Of a stretch of DNA of 64,000 bases, positions 24,659 through 33,277 are shown in pieces (position 1 is the first letter of the stretch; every line of letters begins with the position of its first letter). Source of the DNA: Tessaracoccus lacteus (GTDB lineage Bacteria > Actinomycetota > Actinomycetes > Propionibacteriales > Propionibacteriaceae); the NCBI RefSeq assembly GCF_029917005.1, contig NZ_CP123967.1, positions 310,001 through 374,000 on the forward strand, in the 5' to 3' direction. The notes beneath the pieces were generated by a model. The model did no database searches and was not told where the DNA came from. It saw nothing but the letters and a program-made list of their open reading frames with translations. A program made the translations under genes and the position numbers.

Positions 24659-26965
24659 ATGCGCGATGACTGGAGCGACGTTCCACCGGACGACGACTGG
24701 GCGCCGCCGCCGGAGGATGACTTCCTGCCACCCGACGACCTTCACGGCGCGGGCTGGGAGGCAGGCCTCCCGCGCCGTGGCATCGAGCCGGAACCCCGTC
24801 AGCCGGCTGGGCCGCTGGAGCGCACCACCGTCGCCGAATGGCCTCCCGCGCCACGCGACGAGGCAGAGGCCGTGCTGCGGCGCCTCGTGGGCCGCGATGA
24901 CGTGGCTCTGCGCGAAGACCAGTGGTCGGCGATCGAGGCGCTGGTCAACGACCGCCGTCGCGTGCTGGTGGTGCAGCGCACCGGCTGGGGCAAGTCGGCC
25001 GTCTACTTCGTCGCGACGGCGCTGCTGCGCGCACGGGCGGCCGGGCCCACCGTCATCATCTCGCCGCTGCTCGCGCTGATGCGCGACCAGATCGCGGCGG
25101 CCGAGCGGGCCGGCATCCGCGCGGTCACGATGAACTCCGCCAACGTGACCGAGTGGGACGAGGTGCGCGAGCGCATCGCGTCGGGCGACATCGACGTGCT
25201 GCTCTGCTCGCCCGAGCGCCTCAACAACCCGGACTTCCGCGACACGGTGCTGCCGCGCCTGTCCGCCGACGCGGGACTCGTCGTGGTCGACGAGGCGCAC
25301 TGCGTCTCAGACTGGGGCCACGACTTCCGCCCTGACTACCGGCGCATCCGGGACCTGATCGCCAACCTCCCCGCCAACATCCCCGTGCTCGCCACCACGG
25401 CGACCGCCAATGAGCGCGTCACGCGCGACGTCGCCGAGCAGCTGGCCGTGCATGCCGACGGCAGGGCCGAGGACGTGCTGGTCCTGCGCGGCTCGCTGGA
25501 CCGGGAGTCGCTGCACCTGGCCGTGCTGCCGGTGACGGACCAGCCGACCCGGGTCGCGTGGCTGGTGGAGGCTCTGCAGAGCTTCAAGGGGTCCGGCATC
25601 GTGTACACGCTCACGGTCGCGGCCGCGAACCAGGTCGCGGAGCAGCTTCGCGAGCGGGGAATCGACGCCCGTGCGTACACCGGGCAGACCGACAACGCGG
25701 AGCGCGAGCAGCTGGAGGCGGACCTGCTCGCCAACCGTGTGAAGGCCCTGATCGCGACCAGTGCGCTGGGCATGGGCTTCGACAAGCCGGATCTCGGCTT
25801 CGTGATCCACCTCGGCGCGCCCAGCTCACCCATCGCGTACTACCAGCAGGTCGGACGTGCGGGTCGCGGCGTCGCCGACGCCACCGTCGTGCTGGTTCCC
25901 GGCGAGGAGGATGGCGCGATCTGGAGCTACTTCGGGTCGCTGGCGTTCCCTGCCGAGCGCCAGGTGCGCGAGGCCCTGTCGGTGCTGGGCGAGCACGGCA
26001 CGATGTCGCTGCCGAAGCTCGAGACCTACGTCGACCTCAAGCGCAGCCGGCTCGAGCAGATGCTGAAGGTGCTCGATGTCGACGGCGCCGTCCGCCGCGT
26101 CAAGGGCGGCTGGACGGCCACCGGCCAGCCCTGGACCTACGACGCCGACCGCTACGCGCGGGTCGAGCAGTCCAGGCTCCACGAGCAGCAGGCGATGAAG
26201 GACTACGAGGCCACCGCCGGGTGCCGCATGGCGTTCCTGAGGGCGCAGCTGGATGACCCCGAGCTGGTCGATGGCTGGCGCTGCGGTCGCTGCGACCGCT
26301 GCTCGGAACTGAACCTCCCGCCGTTGCCCGACCGCGCGGCCATCGACGCCGCCCGCGCCGCGATGGACCGCCCAGGCATCGAGATCACGGCGCGCCGACA
26401 GTGGCCCTCGGGCATGAGCGCGCTCGGCGTGAGCCTCTCCGGCCGCATCCCCGTCGACGAGCAGGCCGAGCCCGGCCGCGCCGTCGCCCGGCTCGACGGC
26501 CTCGGCTGGTCCGCGCCGCTGCGCGACCTCTTCGCCCCCGGCGCCCCCGACTCCGAGGTGCCTGTGCCGCTCAGGCACGCGCTGGCCCGAGTGCTGGAGG
26601 CGTGGCCGGAGGCATCCGAGATCGACGGGATCGTCTCCGTCGCCTCGGCCGCCCGGCCCCGGCTCGTCGAGCATCTGGCCCAGGGGTTGGGAAGGATCCT
26701 CGATCGGCCGATCGTCGGCGAGATCCGCCCGAAGACCGGCTCCGAGCCCGGCCGTCACGACGTCGGCTCGGCGCTGCGGCTGGCCGGCATCGCCGGGAGG
26801 CTTGAGATGGCACTGTCCGACCAGGCGCGCGCCGGTCTGCCCGGTCGTCGGATCCTGCTGGTCGACGACCGCACCGACTCCGGCTGGACGCTCACATTCG
26901 CAGCCCGGCTGCTCCGCCAGGCCGGCGCGTCGGCCGTGTTGCCGTTCGTGCTCGCCCAGGAGTAG
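24659..26965 (+). CDS. RecQ-family DNA helicase with C-terminal phosphoribosyltransferase-like domain
   Basis: A 768-aa superfamily 2 helicase. Walker A is VQRTGWGKSAVYF (about residue 105), Walker B is VVVDEAHCVSDWGHDF (DEAH, about 211), and the motif VI region is QQVGRAGRG. A cysteine cluster (CRMAF, then CGRCDRCSEL, about 520-550) corresponds to the RecQ zinc domain. After about residue 690 a type I phosphoribosyltransferase-like segment follows, with ILLVDDRTDSGWTL as its PRPP-loop equivalent. This layout is known in actinobacteria, but the meaning of the fusion is not established. ATG at 24659 has GGAG nearby. Confidence 0.88.
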   Translation: MRDDWSDVPPDDDWAPPPEDDFLPPDDLHGAGWEAGLPRRGIEPEPRQPAGPLERTTVAEWPPAPRDEAEAVLRRLVGRDDVALREDQWSAIEALVNDRRRVLVVQRTGWGKSAVYFVATALLRARAAGPTVIISPLLALMRDQIAAAERAGIRAVTMNSANVTEWDEVRERIASGDIDVLLCSPERLNNPDFRDTVLPRLSADAGLVVVDEAHCVSDWGHDFRPDYRRIRDLIANLPANIPVLATTATANERVTRDVAEQLAVHADGRAEDVLVLRGSLDRESLHLAVLPVTDQPTRVAWLVEALQSFKGSGIVYTLTVAAANQVAEQLRERGIDARAYTGQTDNAEREQLEADLLANRVKALIATSALGMGFDKPDLGFVIHLGAPSSPIAYYQQVGRAGRGVADATVVLVPGEEDGAIWSYFGSLAFPAERQVREALSVLGEHGTMSLPKLETYVDLKRSRLEQMLKVLDVDGAVRRVKGGWTATGQPWTYDADRYARVEQSRLHEQQAMKDYEATAGCRMAFLRAQLDDPELVDGWRCGRCDRCSELNLPPLPDRAAIDAARAAMDRPGIEITARRQWPSGMSALGVSLSGRIPVDEQAEPGRAVARLDGLGWSAPLRDLFAPGAPDSEVPVPLRHALARVLEAWPEASEIDGIVSVASAARPRLVEHLAQGLGRILDRPIVGEIRPKTGSEPGRHDVGSALRLAGIAGRLEMALSDQARAGLPGRRILLVDDRTDSGWTLTFAARLLRQAGASAVLPFVLAQE

Positions 26966-27450
26966 CCGCCGCCTGCTTGGCTGGTCGGTGCGTCGGTGGT
27001 GCTGCTGTTCGTGCTCGCCCAGGAGTAGCAGCCCATCCGTCGGGCCCGGTCGTCGAATCGAGTCACCCCGGTCACGAGTCTCCCCGAGTTTCGGGCAGTG
27101 CCCGTTTCTCCTCGGTCTGGTGCCGAGTTTCGTTCACAGCCTGCTGGGGGGACGGCGAGCTGCGGACGAGCTTGTCGGGCCGTGTGCGCTTTTCCTGAGC
27201 GGACCGGGGAGAATCGGGCACTGCCCGATTTTCTGCTGTGCCGACGTCCTTGGGCGACTGCAGTGGCTCGGCTCTACTGCCGGCCGCGACTGCAGTGGGC
27301 ACTGACGCTTCTTGGGTGGGTGCAGGTGGGTTCGCGCGAGGGCGACGAGGCGACAACTCCGAGCGTGAGGCGGACAGTCGCGAGGCGAGATGAGCAGACA
27401 TGACGGCCGTCCGCGTCGTCGCAGCGCCCTGAGGGGGCGCGGCCATGGGC
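26966..27450. other. Intergenic region, no supported gene
   Basis: About 485 bases. It starts with a second copy of the last 21 bases of the helicase gene (TTCGTGCTCGCCCAGGAGTA, 26944 and again near 27009). It also has two short palindromes of the same core, CGGGCAGTGCCCG near 27092 and CGGGCACTGCCCG near 27214; the second, in AATCGGGCACTGCCCGATTT, could terminate transcription. Open frames here lack binding sites and recognisable content. Confidence 0.5.
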
Positions 27451-27457
27451 CGGAGGT

Positions 27458-27476
27458 TTAGGTAAGGCTCCCCTCA
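27458..27476 (+). promoter_or_regulatory. DtxR/IdeR-type iron box
   Basis: TTAGGTAAGGCTCCCCTCA matches the iron-box consensus TTAGGTTAGGCTAACCTAA at 15 of 19 positions and lies just before TAATAC (27479-27484), the likely -10 of the siderophore-interacting gene. Iron-loaded repressor bound here would block that promoter. Confidence 0.7.
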
Positions 27477-27491
27477 TGTAATACTTGCAAG

Positions 27492-28403
27492 GTGACAGCT
27501 ACCGTCGTCGAAGCAACCGAACGTCCGGCCTACCGCGCCTTCGAGGTGCGCGTCGCGGCCAGAACGCAGCTGAGCCCGCACTTCGTGCGCCTCACGTTCA
27601 CAGGTGACGACCTCCACGAGTTCGGCACCGCCGGGCTCGACCAGCGCATCAAACTCATCCTTCCGCACCCCGTCACGGGCATGGAGACGTTCCCGCGCAA
27701 GCAGGACTGGTACTCGGACTGGCGCCTCCAGGACGAGGACTCCCGCTGCGACGTGCGGACCTACACCGTCCGGGCCGTCCGCCAGGAGCTGCGCGAGGTC
27801 GACGTCGACTTCGTGTGCCACGGCGACACCGGTCCCGGCTCGGCGTTCGCCTGCTACGCGACAGTCGGGGACGAACTGATCATCATCGGCCCCGACGACC
27901 TCAGCCCCGGTCGCGAGCTGGGCATCGACTACCGGCCCGGCTTCGTCGACTCACACCTCCTCGTCGGCGACGAGACCGCCGCGCCCGCCATCTGCGCGAT
28001 CATCGAGTCGCTCGGCGCCGACGCCCGCGGGCTGGCCGTCATCGAGGTGCCCAGCGCGGACGACGCCCTGCACGTGGACGCGCCCGCCGGCATGACCGTG
28101 AAGTGGCTCGCACGCGAGGGCGCCAGGGGCGAGCGGCTGACCGCCGAGGTGCGCGACTGGGTCGCCCGCACGTGTGCCGCCCGCTGCTGCGACACCTGCG
28201 ACATCGCAGCCCTCGAGATCCCCGACGACGAACTCCTGTGGGAGGTGCCCGAGGGCACCAGCGCCGACGGCGGACTCTACGCCTGGCTCGCGGGCGAGGC
28301 GGGCGTCATCCGGTCGCTGCGCCGGTTCCTCGTCGGCGACGCAGGCATGGACCGTCGTCGTGTCGCGTTCATGGGCTACTGGCGTGTCGGCGCCGAGAGC
28401 TAA
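27492..28403 (+). CDS. Siderophore-interacting protein (ferric-siderophore reductase)
   Basis: A 303-aa flavoprotein of the SIP family, which reduces ferric siderophores in the cytoplasm to release iron. The FAD-binding barrel carries VRLTFTGDDL and RCDVRTYTVR (the RTYTVR motif), then DFVCHGDTGPGSAFA; the NAD(P)H-binding half has LLVGDETAAPAI and a C-terminal WLAGEAGVIRSLRRFLV. Four cysteines in ARCCDTCDI are unusual for the family. GTG at 27492 is close to the predicted transcription start, so the message may be leaderless. Regulated by the iron box upstream. Confidence 0.92.
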   Translation: MTATVVEATERPAYRAFEVRVAARTQLSPHFVRLTFTGDDLHEFGTAGLDQRIKLILPHPVTGMETFPRKQDWYSDWRLQDEDSRCDVRTYTVRAVRQELREVDVDFVCHGDTGPGSAFACYATVGDELIIIGPDDLSPGRELGIDYRPGFVDSHLLVGDETAAPAICAIIESLGADARGLAVIEVPSADDALHVDAPAGMTVKWLAREGARGERLTAEVRDWVARTCAARCCDTCDIAALEIPDDELLWEVPEGTSADGGLYAWLAGEAGVIRSLRRFLVGDAGMDRRRVAFMGYWRVGAES

Positions 28404-28439
28404 TCACCGCGCCTCCTTGCCGCCACCCTTCTTGGCCGA

Positions 28440-28505
28440 CGCCACCCTTACCGACAGAGGCCACCCATCGGTGACCGAGGGTGGCCTCTGTCGGTGAGGG
28501 TGGCG
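28440..28505. terminator. Long perfect hairpin after the SIP gene
   Basis: 28440-28466 pairs with 28479-28505 over 27 bases with a single G-T pair; the 12-base loop holds its own small palindrome TCGGTGACCGA. It contains no T run. It may act as a bidirectional terminator or be a palindromic repeat; it is followed 50 bases later by the next gene. Confidence 0.6.
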
Positions 28506-28556
28506 TGGTGGTCAGCGTGGATGCGCAGCGCTGGCCGCGGTGGCTAGATTGACGCC

Positions 28557-29186
28557 ATGCAGGCATCCCGCGCCGTCCACCGCACCACCCGGCTGCTGAT
28601 CTGCGCGGCAGTGGGCGTCGGCGTCGGGCTGCTGGTCGCCGCGTTCGCGTCCCCGCACCTGGCCGCCTCGGCCGGCTGGACGGTCGGAGTGCTCTTGTAC
28701 TGCGTCTGGACCTGGGCCAAGCTCTGGCGCCTCGACGCGAGGCAGACCGCCGCCAACGCACGCCAGGAGGACCCCGGTCGCGGACCCACCGACCTCGTGC
28801 TGGTCCTCGCCTCGCTCGCCAGCGTCGGGGGCATCGGCTTCGTGCTGCTCGCCGGTCAGGCCGCCGACGACGCGTCCGCGGCACTCGGCGCGACCACCGT
28901 CGCCGCTAGCTGGGTCCTCGTCCACACCGTCTACGGCGTCCGCTACGCCGACCTGTATTTCTCCGCGCCCAGCCCGCCCATTGACTTCGGCGACGAGGCT
29001 CCCACCTACTCCGACTTCGCGTACCTGTCGTTCTGCCTCGGCATGACCTACCAGGTCTCCGACACGACGCTGCGCACCGGCCAGCTGCGTCGCGCGGTGC
29101 TCGCGCACACGCTGCTCAGCTACTTCCTGGGCGCGGTCGTGCTGGCGTGCACCATCAACCTGGTCTCCGGGCTGGCGACGCACTGA
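28557..29186 (+). CDS. DUF1345 membrane protein
   Basis: A 209-aa protein with five membrane segments. The family signature is clear: WVLVHTVYGVRYADLYF, then DFAYLSFCLGMTYQVSDT. The N-terminal part (AAVGVGVGLLVAAF, WTVGVLLYCVWTW) is also typical. Function unknown for the family. It is convergent with the alanine dehydrogenase across the tandem repeat array. Confidence 0.88.
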   Translation: MQASRAVHRTTRLLICAAVGVGVGLLVAAFASPHLAASAGWTVGVLLYCVWTWAKLWRLDARQTAANARQEDPGRGPTDLVLVLASLASVGGIGFVLLAGQAADDASAALGATTVAASWVLVHTVYGVRYADLYFSAPSPPIDFGDEAPTYSDFAYLSFCLGMTYQVSDTTLRTGQLRRAVLAHTLLSYFLGAVVLACTINLVSGLATH

Positions 29187-29221
29187 TCGACCGCCGGGAG
29201 AGGGCACGGGGCCGGGAAAGC

Positions 29222-30240
29222 GAGTCCCTTCGCTGCGCTCAGGGCCCTTCGACAGGCTCAGGGAACCGGGGGTTGGGCCCTTCGACAGGCTCAGGGAGCC
29301 GGGGTGGCTCAGGGAGCTGGGGGTTGGGTCCTTCGACGGGGTCAGGGGACTGGGTCGGGTCGCCGAGCTTGTCGAGGTGCCTCGAGCGGAGCGAGAGGGG
29401 TGATCCCGCGGCAGGTGAGTCCCTTCGCTGCGCTCAGGGCCCTTCGACAGGCTCAGGGAGCCGGGGGTTGGGCCCTTCGACAGGCTCAGGGAGCCGGGGT
29501 GGCTCAGGGGGCTGGGGTTGGGTCCTTCGACGGGGTCAGGGGACTGGGTTGGGTCGCCGAGCTTGTCGAGGTGCCTCGAGCGGAGCGAGAGGGGTGATCC
29601 CGCGGCAGGTGAGTTCCTTCGCTGCGCTCAGGGCCCTTCGACAGGCTCAGGGAGCCGGGGGTTGGGCCCTTCGACAGGCTCAGGGAGCCGGGGTGGCTCA
29701 GGGGGCTGGGGTTGGGTCCTTCGACGGGGTCAGGGGACTGGGTTGGGTCGCCGAGCTTGTCGAGGTGCCTCGAGCGGAGCGAGAGGGGTGATCCCGCGGC
29801 AGGTGAGTTCCTTCGCTGCGCTCAGGGCCCTTCGACAGGCTCAGGGAGCCGGGGTGGCTCAGGGGACTGGGGGGGCGGGCCCTTCGACGGGGTCAGGGGA
29901 CTGGTCGGGTCGCCGAGCTTGTCGAGGTGCCTCGAGCGGAGCGAGAGGGGTGACCCCGCGGCAGGTGAGTTCCTTCGCTGCGCTCAGGGCCCTTCGACAG
30001 GCTCAGGGAGCCGGGGGTTGGGCCCTTCGACAGGCTCAGGGAGCCGGGGTGGCTCAGGGGACTGGGGGTTGGGTCCTTCGACGGGGTCAGGGGACTGGTC
30101 GGGTCGCCGAGCTTGTCGAGGTGCCTCGAGCGGAGCGAGAGGGGTGACCCCTCGGCAGGTGAGTCCCTTCGCTGCGCTCAGGGCCCTTCGACAGGCTCAG
30201 GGAACGGGTGGCTCAGGGGACCGGTGGCGCTGGCAACCGC
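29222..30240. repeat. Tandem array of ~194-bp units
   Basis: Units start with GAGT(C/T)CCTTCGCTGCGCTC at 29222, 29417, 29611, 29805, 29967 and 30161; successive lengths are about 195, 194, 194, 162 and 194 bases with a final partial unit. Each unit contains CCCTTCGACAGGCTCAGGGA twice, CTTCGACGGGGTCAGGGGAC once and GAGCTTGTCGAGGTGCCTCG once. The long frames across it come from the unit length nearly being a multiple of three and are not genes. Confidence 0.9.
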
Positions 30241-30242
30241 GA

Positions 30243-31364
30243 TCAGGAGCGCTCCAGCACCTGGGCGACGGTCGTCCACTCCTGGCCAAGGGCCTCGGCC
30301 ACGGGCTGGGATGTCAGGCGGCCAGCGTGCGTTGCGAGGCCTCGGGCCAGTGCCGGATCGACGCGCAGCGCGTCATGCCACCCGAGCTGGGCCAGTTCGA
30401 CCAGGTATGGCAGCGTCGCGTTCGTCAGTGCACGCGTCGAGGTCCACGGGACGGCGCCCGGCATGTTGGCCACGCAATAGAACACCGATTCGTGTACGCG
30501 GAACGTTGGGTCCTCGTGCGTCGTGGGTCGGCTCGACTCGAAGCAGCCGCCCTGGTCGATCGCCACGTCGACCAGCACAGAGCCGGGTCGCATCTGCGCG
30601 ACCATCTCGTCGGTGACAAGCCGCGGAGCCCGCGCGCCGGGGATAAGCACCGTGCCGATGACGAGGTCGGCGGCCGTGACCTGCTCGCGCACCGCCAGCG
30701 CCGACGACGCGACGGTGTGGACCCGCCCTCCCCAGCGCCGGCCCGCGTCGCGGAGCTTGTCGAGGTTGGTGTCCAGCAGCGTGACGTCGGCGCCCATGCC
30801 GACGGCGACCGCGGCGGCGTTCTGCCCGGCGACGCCGGCTCCGAGCACGACGACCTTCGCCTCCGGCACACCCCCGATGCCGCCCATCAGGATCCCGCGC
30901 CCACCGTCGACCCGCATGAGCGCCTGCGCGCCGACCTGCGGTGCGAGGCAGCCGGCCACCTCGCTCATCGGGTACAGGAGCGGCAGCACGCCGGCGGCCG
31001 TCTGCACCGTCTCGTACGCGATGGACGTGGTGCCGGCCGTGAGCAGAGCCTTCGTGAGGGCGGGATCGGCGGCCAGGTGCAGGTAGGTGAACAGGACGAG
31101 GTCGTCGCGCAGCAGCGGATACTCGGAGGCGACGGGCTCCTTCACCTTGCACACGAGATCCGAGAGGTCCCAGACCTCGGCCGCCTCGTCGAGGATGGTG
31201 GCCCCTGCGGCGCGGTACTCGTCGTCGCTGATCGACGACCCGCCGCCGGCACCCGCCTCGACGGAGACGTGGTGCCCGTGGGCGGTCAGCTCGTGCACCC
31301 CGGCTGGCGTGATCGCCACCCGGAACTCGCTGTTCTTGATCTCTCGTGGAATCCCGATGCGCAT
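30243..31364 (-). CDS. ald: Alanine dehydrogenase
   Basis: A 373-aa enzyme catalysing NAD-dependent interconversion of L-alanine with pyruvate and ammonia. Opening MRIGIPREIKNSEFRVA, the pyruvate-binding Lys in CKVKEPVASEY, catalytic His in YLHLAADPALT, the Rossmann loop VVVLGAGVAGQNAAAVA and the Asp site AIDQGGCFESSRPTTHEDP are all present. Length is normal. Its stop is just outside the tandem repeat array. It stands 15 bases before the next minus-strand gene but likely has its own start. Confidence 0.95.
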   Translation of the reverse strand: MRIGIPREIKNSEFRVAITPAGVHELTAHGHHVSVEAGAGGGSSISDDEYRAAGATILDEAAEVWDLSDLVCKVKEPVASEYPLLRDDLVLFTYLHLAADPALTKALLTAGTTSIAYETVQTAAGVLPLLYPMSEVAGCLAPQVGAQALMRVDGGRGILMGGIGGVPEAKVVVLGAGVAGQNAAAVAVGMGADVTLLDTNLDKLRDAGRRWGGRVHTVASSALAVREQVTAADLVIGTVLIPGARAPRLVTDEMVAQMRPGSVLVDVAIDQGGCFESSRPTTHEDPTFRVHESVFYCVANMPGAVPWTSTRALTNATLPYLVELAQLGWHDALRVDPALARGLATHAGRLTSQPVAEALGQEWTTVAQVLERS

Positions 31365-31379
31365 GGCTGCCTCCTGGGG

Positions 31380-32288
31380 TCAGGCTAGGGCCTCGGCCAG
31401 CTCCGCGCTGGTGGGGCCGGCTGCCGACCCGAATCGTGAAACGGCGATGGCGGCCGCTGCGTTGGCGCGCCTCACGGCAGCAGGGAGGTCCAGTCCGTCG
31501 GCGAGGGAAGCGAGCAGCGCGCCGGCGTGCGCGTCGCCAGCGCCCGTCGTGTCGACTGGGGTGGCGGGGAACGCGGGGACGCGGAACGGCGCCTCACTGC
31601 GCCGGTGGACCCAGGCTCCGTCGGGGCCGACTCGCGCGATCACCGTCGCGTCGTCGGGCAGCCGACCCCAGATGCCCAGCGGGGCGTCGACGGGTTCCCC
31701 GATGATCCCGAGCTCGCGTTTGTTCAGGCTGAGGATCGTGGTGTGCGCCAGCACCGTGTCGAGGACGTCGCGGGGGATCTCCCCGATCAGGGGGCCGGGG
31801 TCGAGCAGCACCGTGACGGGCCGCAGCCGCGCGAGGAGCCGGGCGACGGCCGGGCCGGTCGACGGGTAGAGCAGGTCGTATCCGCTGACGTAGAGCGCGT
31901 CGTCCGCCCGCCACGCGACGGTGTCGAGGTCGGCGTCGGTCAGTGTCTGCTCGACGCCGGGGCTAGTGACGAACGTGCGCTCACCGTCGGGCTCGATGAA
32001 GCCGATGCAGCAGCCGGAGTCACCGTCGACGGCACGGACGAGCAGGACGTCGGTGCCTGTCGCGGCCAGTTCACGCCACAGCAGGTCGCCCACCAGACCG
32101 GTCCCGACGCGCCCGGCAAGTGCGGTCGGCATCCCCAGGCGCGACGCGGCGGCGATGACGTTGAACAGGCCACCAGCCTGCGCGACGACGGGACCGCCCA
32201 TGACGTCGCCGCCGCGCTCCGGCAGGCGCGGGACCGTCATCATCTGATCGGCGATGACGGATCCCACGATTACGAGCCGTGGGCTCAT
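31380..32288 (-). CDS. PfkB-family carbohydrate/nucleoside kinase (YegV-like)
   Basis: A 302-aa ribokinase-superfamily kinase. Substrate-side glycines are in AGGLFNVIAAASRLGMP; the second PfkB signature with catalytic Asp is VDTTGAGDAHAGALLA. The start overlaps the stop of the ADP-ribosylglycohydrolase gene by four bases. The same pair occurs in the Escherichia coli yegU-yegV locus, so the substrate may be a nucleoside or the ribosyl product of its partner, which is not proven. Confidence 0.87.
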   Translation of the reverse strand: MSPRLVIVGSVIADQMMTVPRLPERGGDVMGGPVVAQAGGLFNVIAAASRLGMPTALAGRVGTGLVGDLLWRELAATGTDVLLVRAVDGDSGCCIGFIEPDGERTFVTSPGVEQTLTDADLDTVAWRADDALYVSGYDLLYPSTGPAVARLLARLRPVTVLLDPGPLIGEIPRDVLDTVLAHTTILSLNKRELGIIGEPVDAPLGIWGRLPDDATVIARVGPDGAWVHRRSEAPFRVPAFPATPVDTTGAGDAHAGALLASLADGLDLPAAVRRANAAAAIAVSRFGSAAGPTSAELAEALA

Positions 32289-33268
32289 CGGCGCATCTCC
32301 ATCAGTTCGGAGGCCACGCGGCGCAGGTCGAATCCGGGGTTCGCGGCCTCCAGGAACGCCACCGCGTCAGGCGGGAAACCCTCGACGCCATGCCGCGCGC
32401 CGAAGACCGCCCCGGCCATCGCCGCGACGGTGTCGGAGTCGCCTCCGAGCGAGGCCGCGGCGCATACGCCGCGCCAGGGATCGTCGGGGAAGGCGGCGAC
32501 GATCGCCAGCGCTGCGGGCACCGATTCCTGCGTCGCGACCGAGGTGCCGACCAGCGTGGCGATCGCCTCGCAGGGGTCGTCGGCGGCCGCGGCCAGCGAG
32601 ATCGCCCACATGATGCGCATCGCTACCGACGGGCCGGCCGTGTCATGCCCGTGCAGCGCGCCGAGCTGGGCCGCCTCGACTGCAGTGCCGAGCTGGTCGG
32701 CGACCGTCGCGCCGTCGATCCCGGCCGACACGGCCGCGGCGATGGCGGCCGCCCCGGCGTTGCCGATCGTGGTGTTGTGCGTCAGGACGTTGACGGCGGC
32801 GAGCCGATCGACGAAGGCCACAAGCGGCAGCGCGCGGTGCGCGATCCCGAACGGCGCGACGCGCATGGCGGCGCCGTTGGTGTCGCCCCAGCGGCCGGTC
32901 TCCGTCGCCGGGGTCCCGTCCCGGAAGGCGGTGATGGCGCGCAGCGTGGAGGGGCCAAGCAGGTCCAGCGAACCCGCGGCCTCCATCCGCTCGTGCCAGG
33001 CGATGAGCTCCACCGCGAAGGCGTCGAGGTCGACGGCGCCATCGCCCTCGATCAGCAGCCGGGCGAGGATCATCGCCTGATGCGTGTCGTCGGTGACAGT
33101 GCCGGCCAGCTGGCCTGGCGAGATCGGGTTCTCTGCCGGTCCGGCATGGAAGGCGTCCAGCTCTCCGAACAGGTCGCGGATCCGCGACCTGGTGAGCAGC
33201 TGCGTCGGCATGCCAAGCGCGTCGCCGAGCGCGAGCCCGATCAGCGCCCCTTCCGCCCGCGTGTTCAT
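32285..33268 (-). CDS. ADP-ribosylglycohydrolase family protein (YegU-like)
   Basis: A 327-aa all-alpha hydrolase of the DraG/ARH family. The dinuclear magnesium site is visible: TVTDDTHQAMILA (T-DDT motif) near the N-terminus and GGDSDTVAAMAGAVFGA near the C-terminus. Opening GALIGLALGDALGMP is typical. It may cleave N-glycosidic bonds of ADP-ribose or nucleoside-like substrates. Coupled by ATGA overlap to the kinase after it. Confidence 0.88.
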   Translation of the reverse strand: MNTRAEGALIGLALGDALGMPTQLLTRSRIRDLFGELDAFHAGPAENPISPGQLAGTVTDDTHQAMILARLLIEGDGAVDLDAFAVELIAWHERMEAAGSLDLLGPSTLRAITAFRDGTPATETGRWGDTNGAAMRVAPFGIAHRALPLVAFVDRLAAVNVLTHNTTIGNAGAAAIAAAVSAGIDGATVADQLGTAVEAAQLGALHGHDTAGPSVAMRIMWAISLAAAADDPCEAIATLVGTSVATQESVPAALAIVAAFPDDPWRGVCAAASLGGDSDTVAAMAGAVFGARHGVEGFPPDAVAFLEAANPGFDLRRVASELMEMRR

Positions 33269-33277
33269 GTCGCCACC

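Noticed and set aside
29147-31388. Several long plus-strand frames across the tandem array and ald
   Set aside because: They are made by the repeat units and by the antisense of alanine dehydrogenase.
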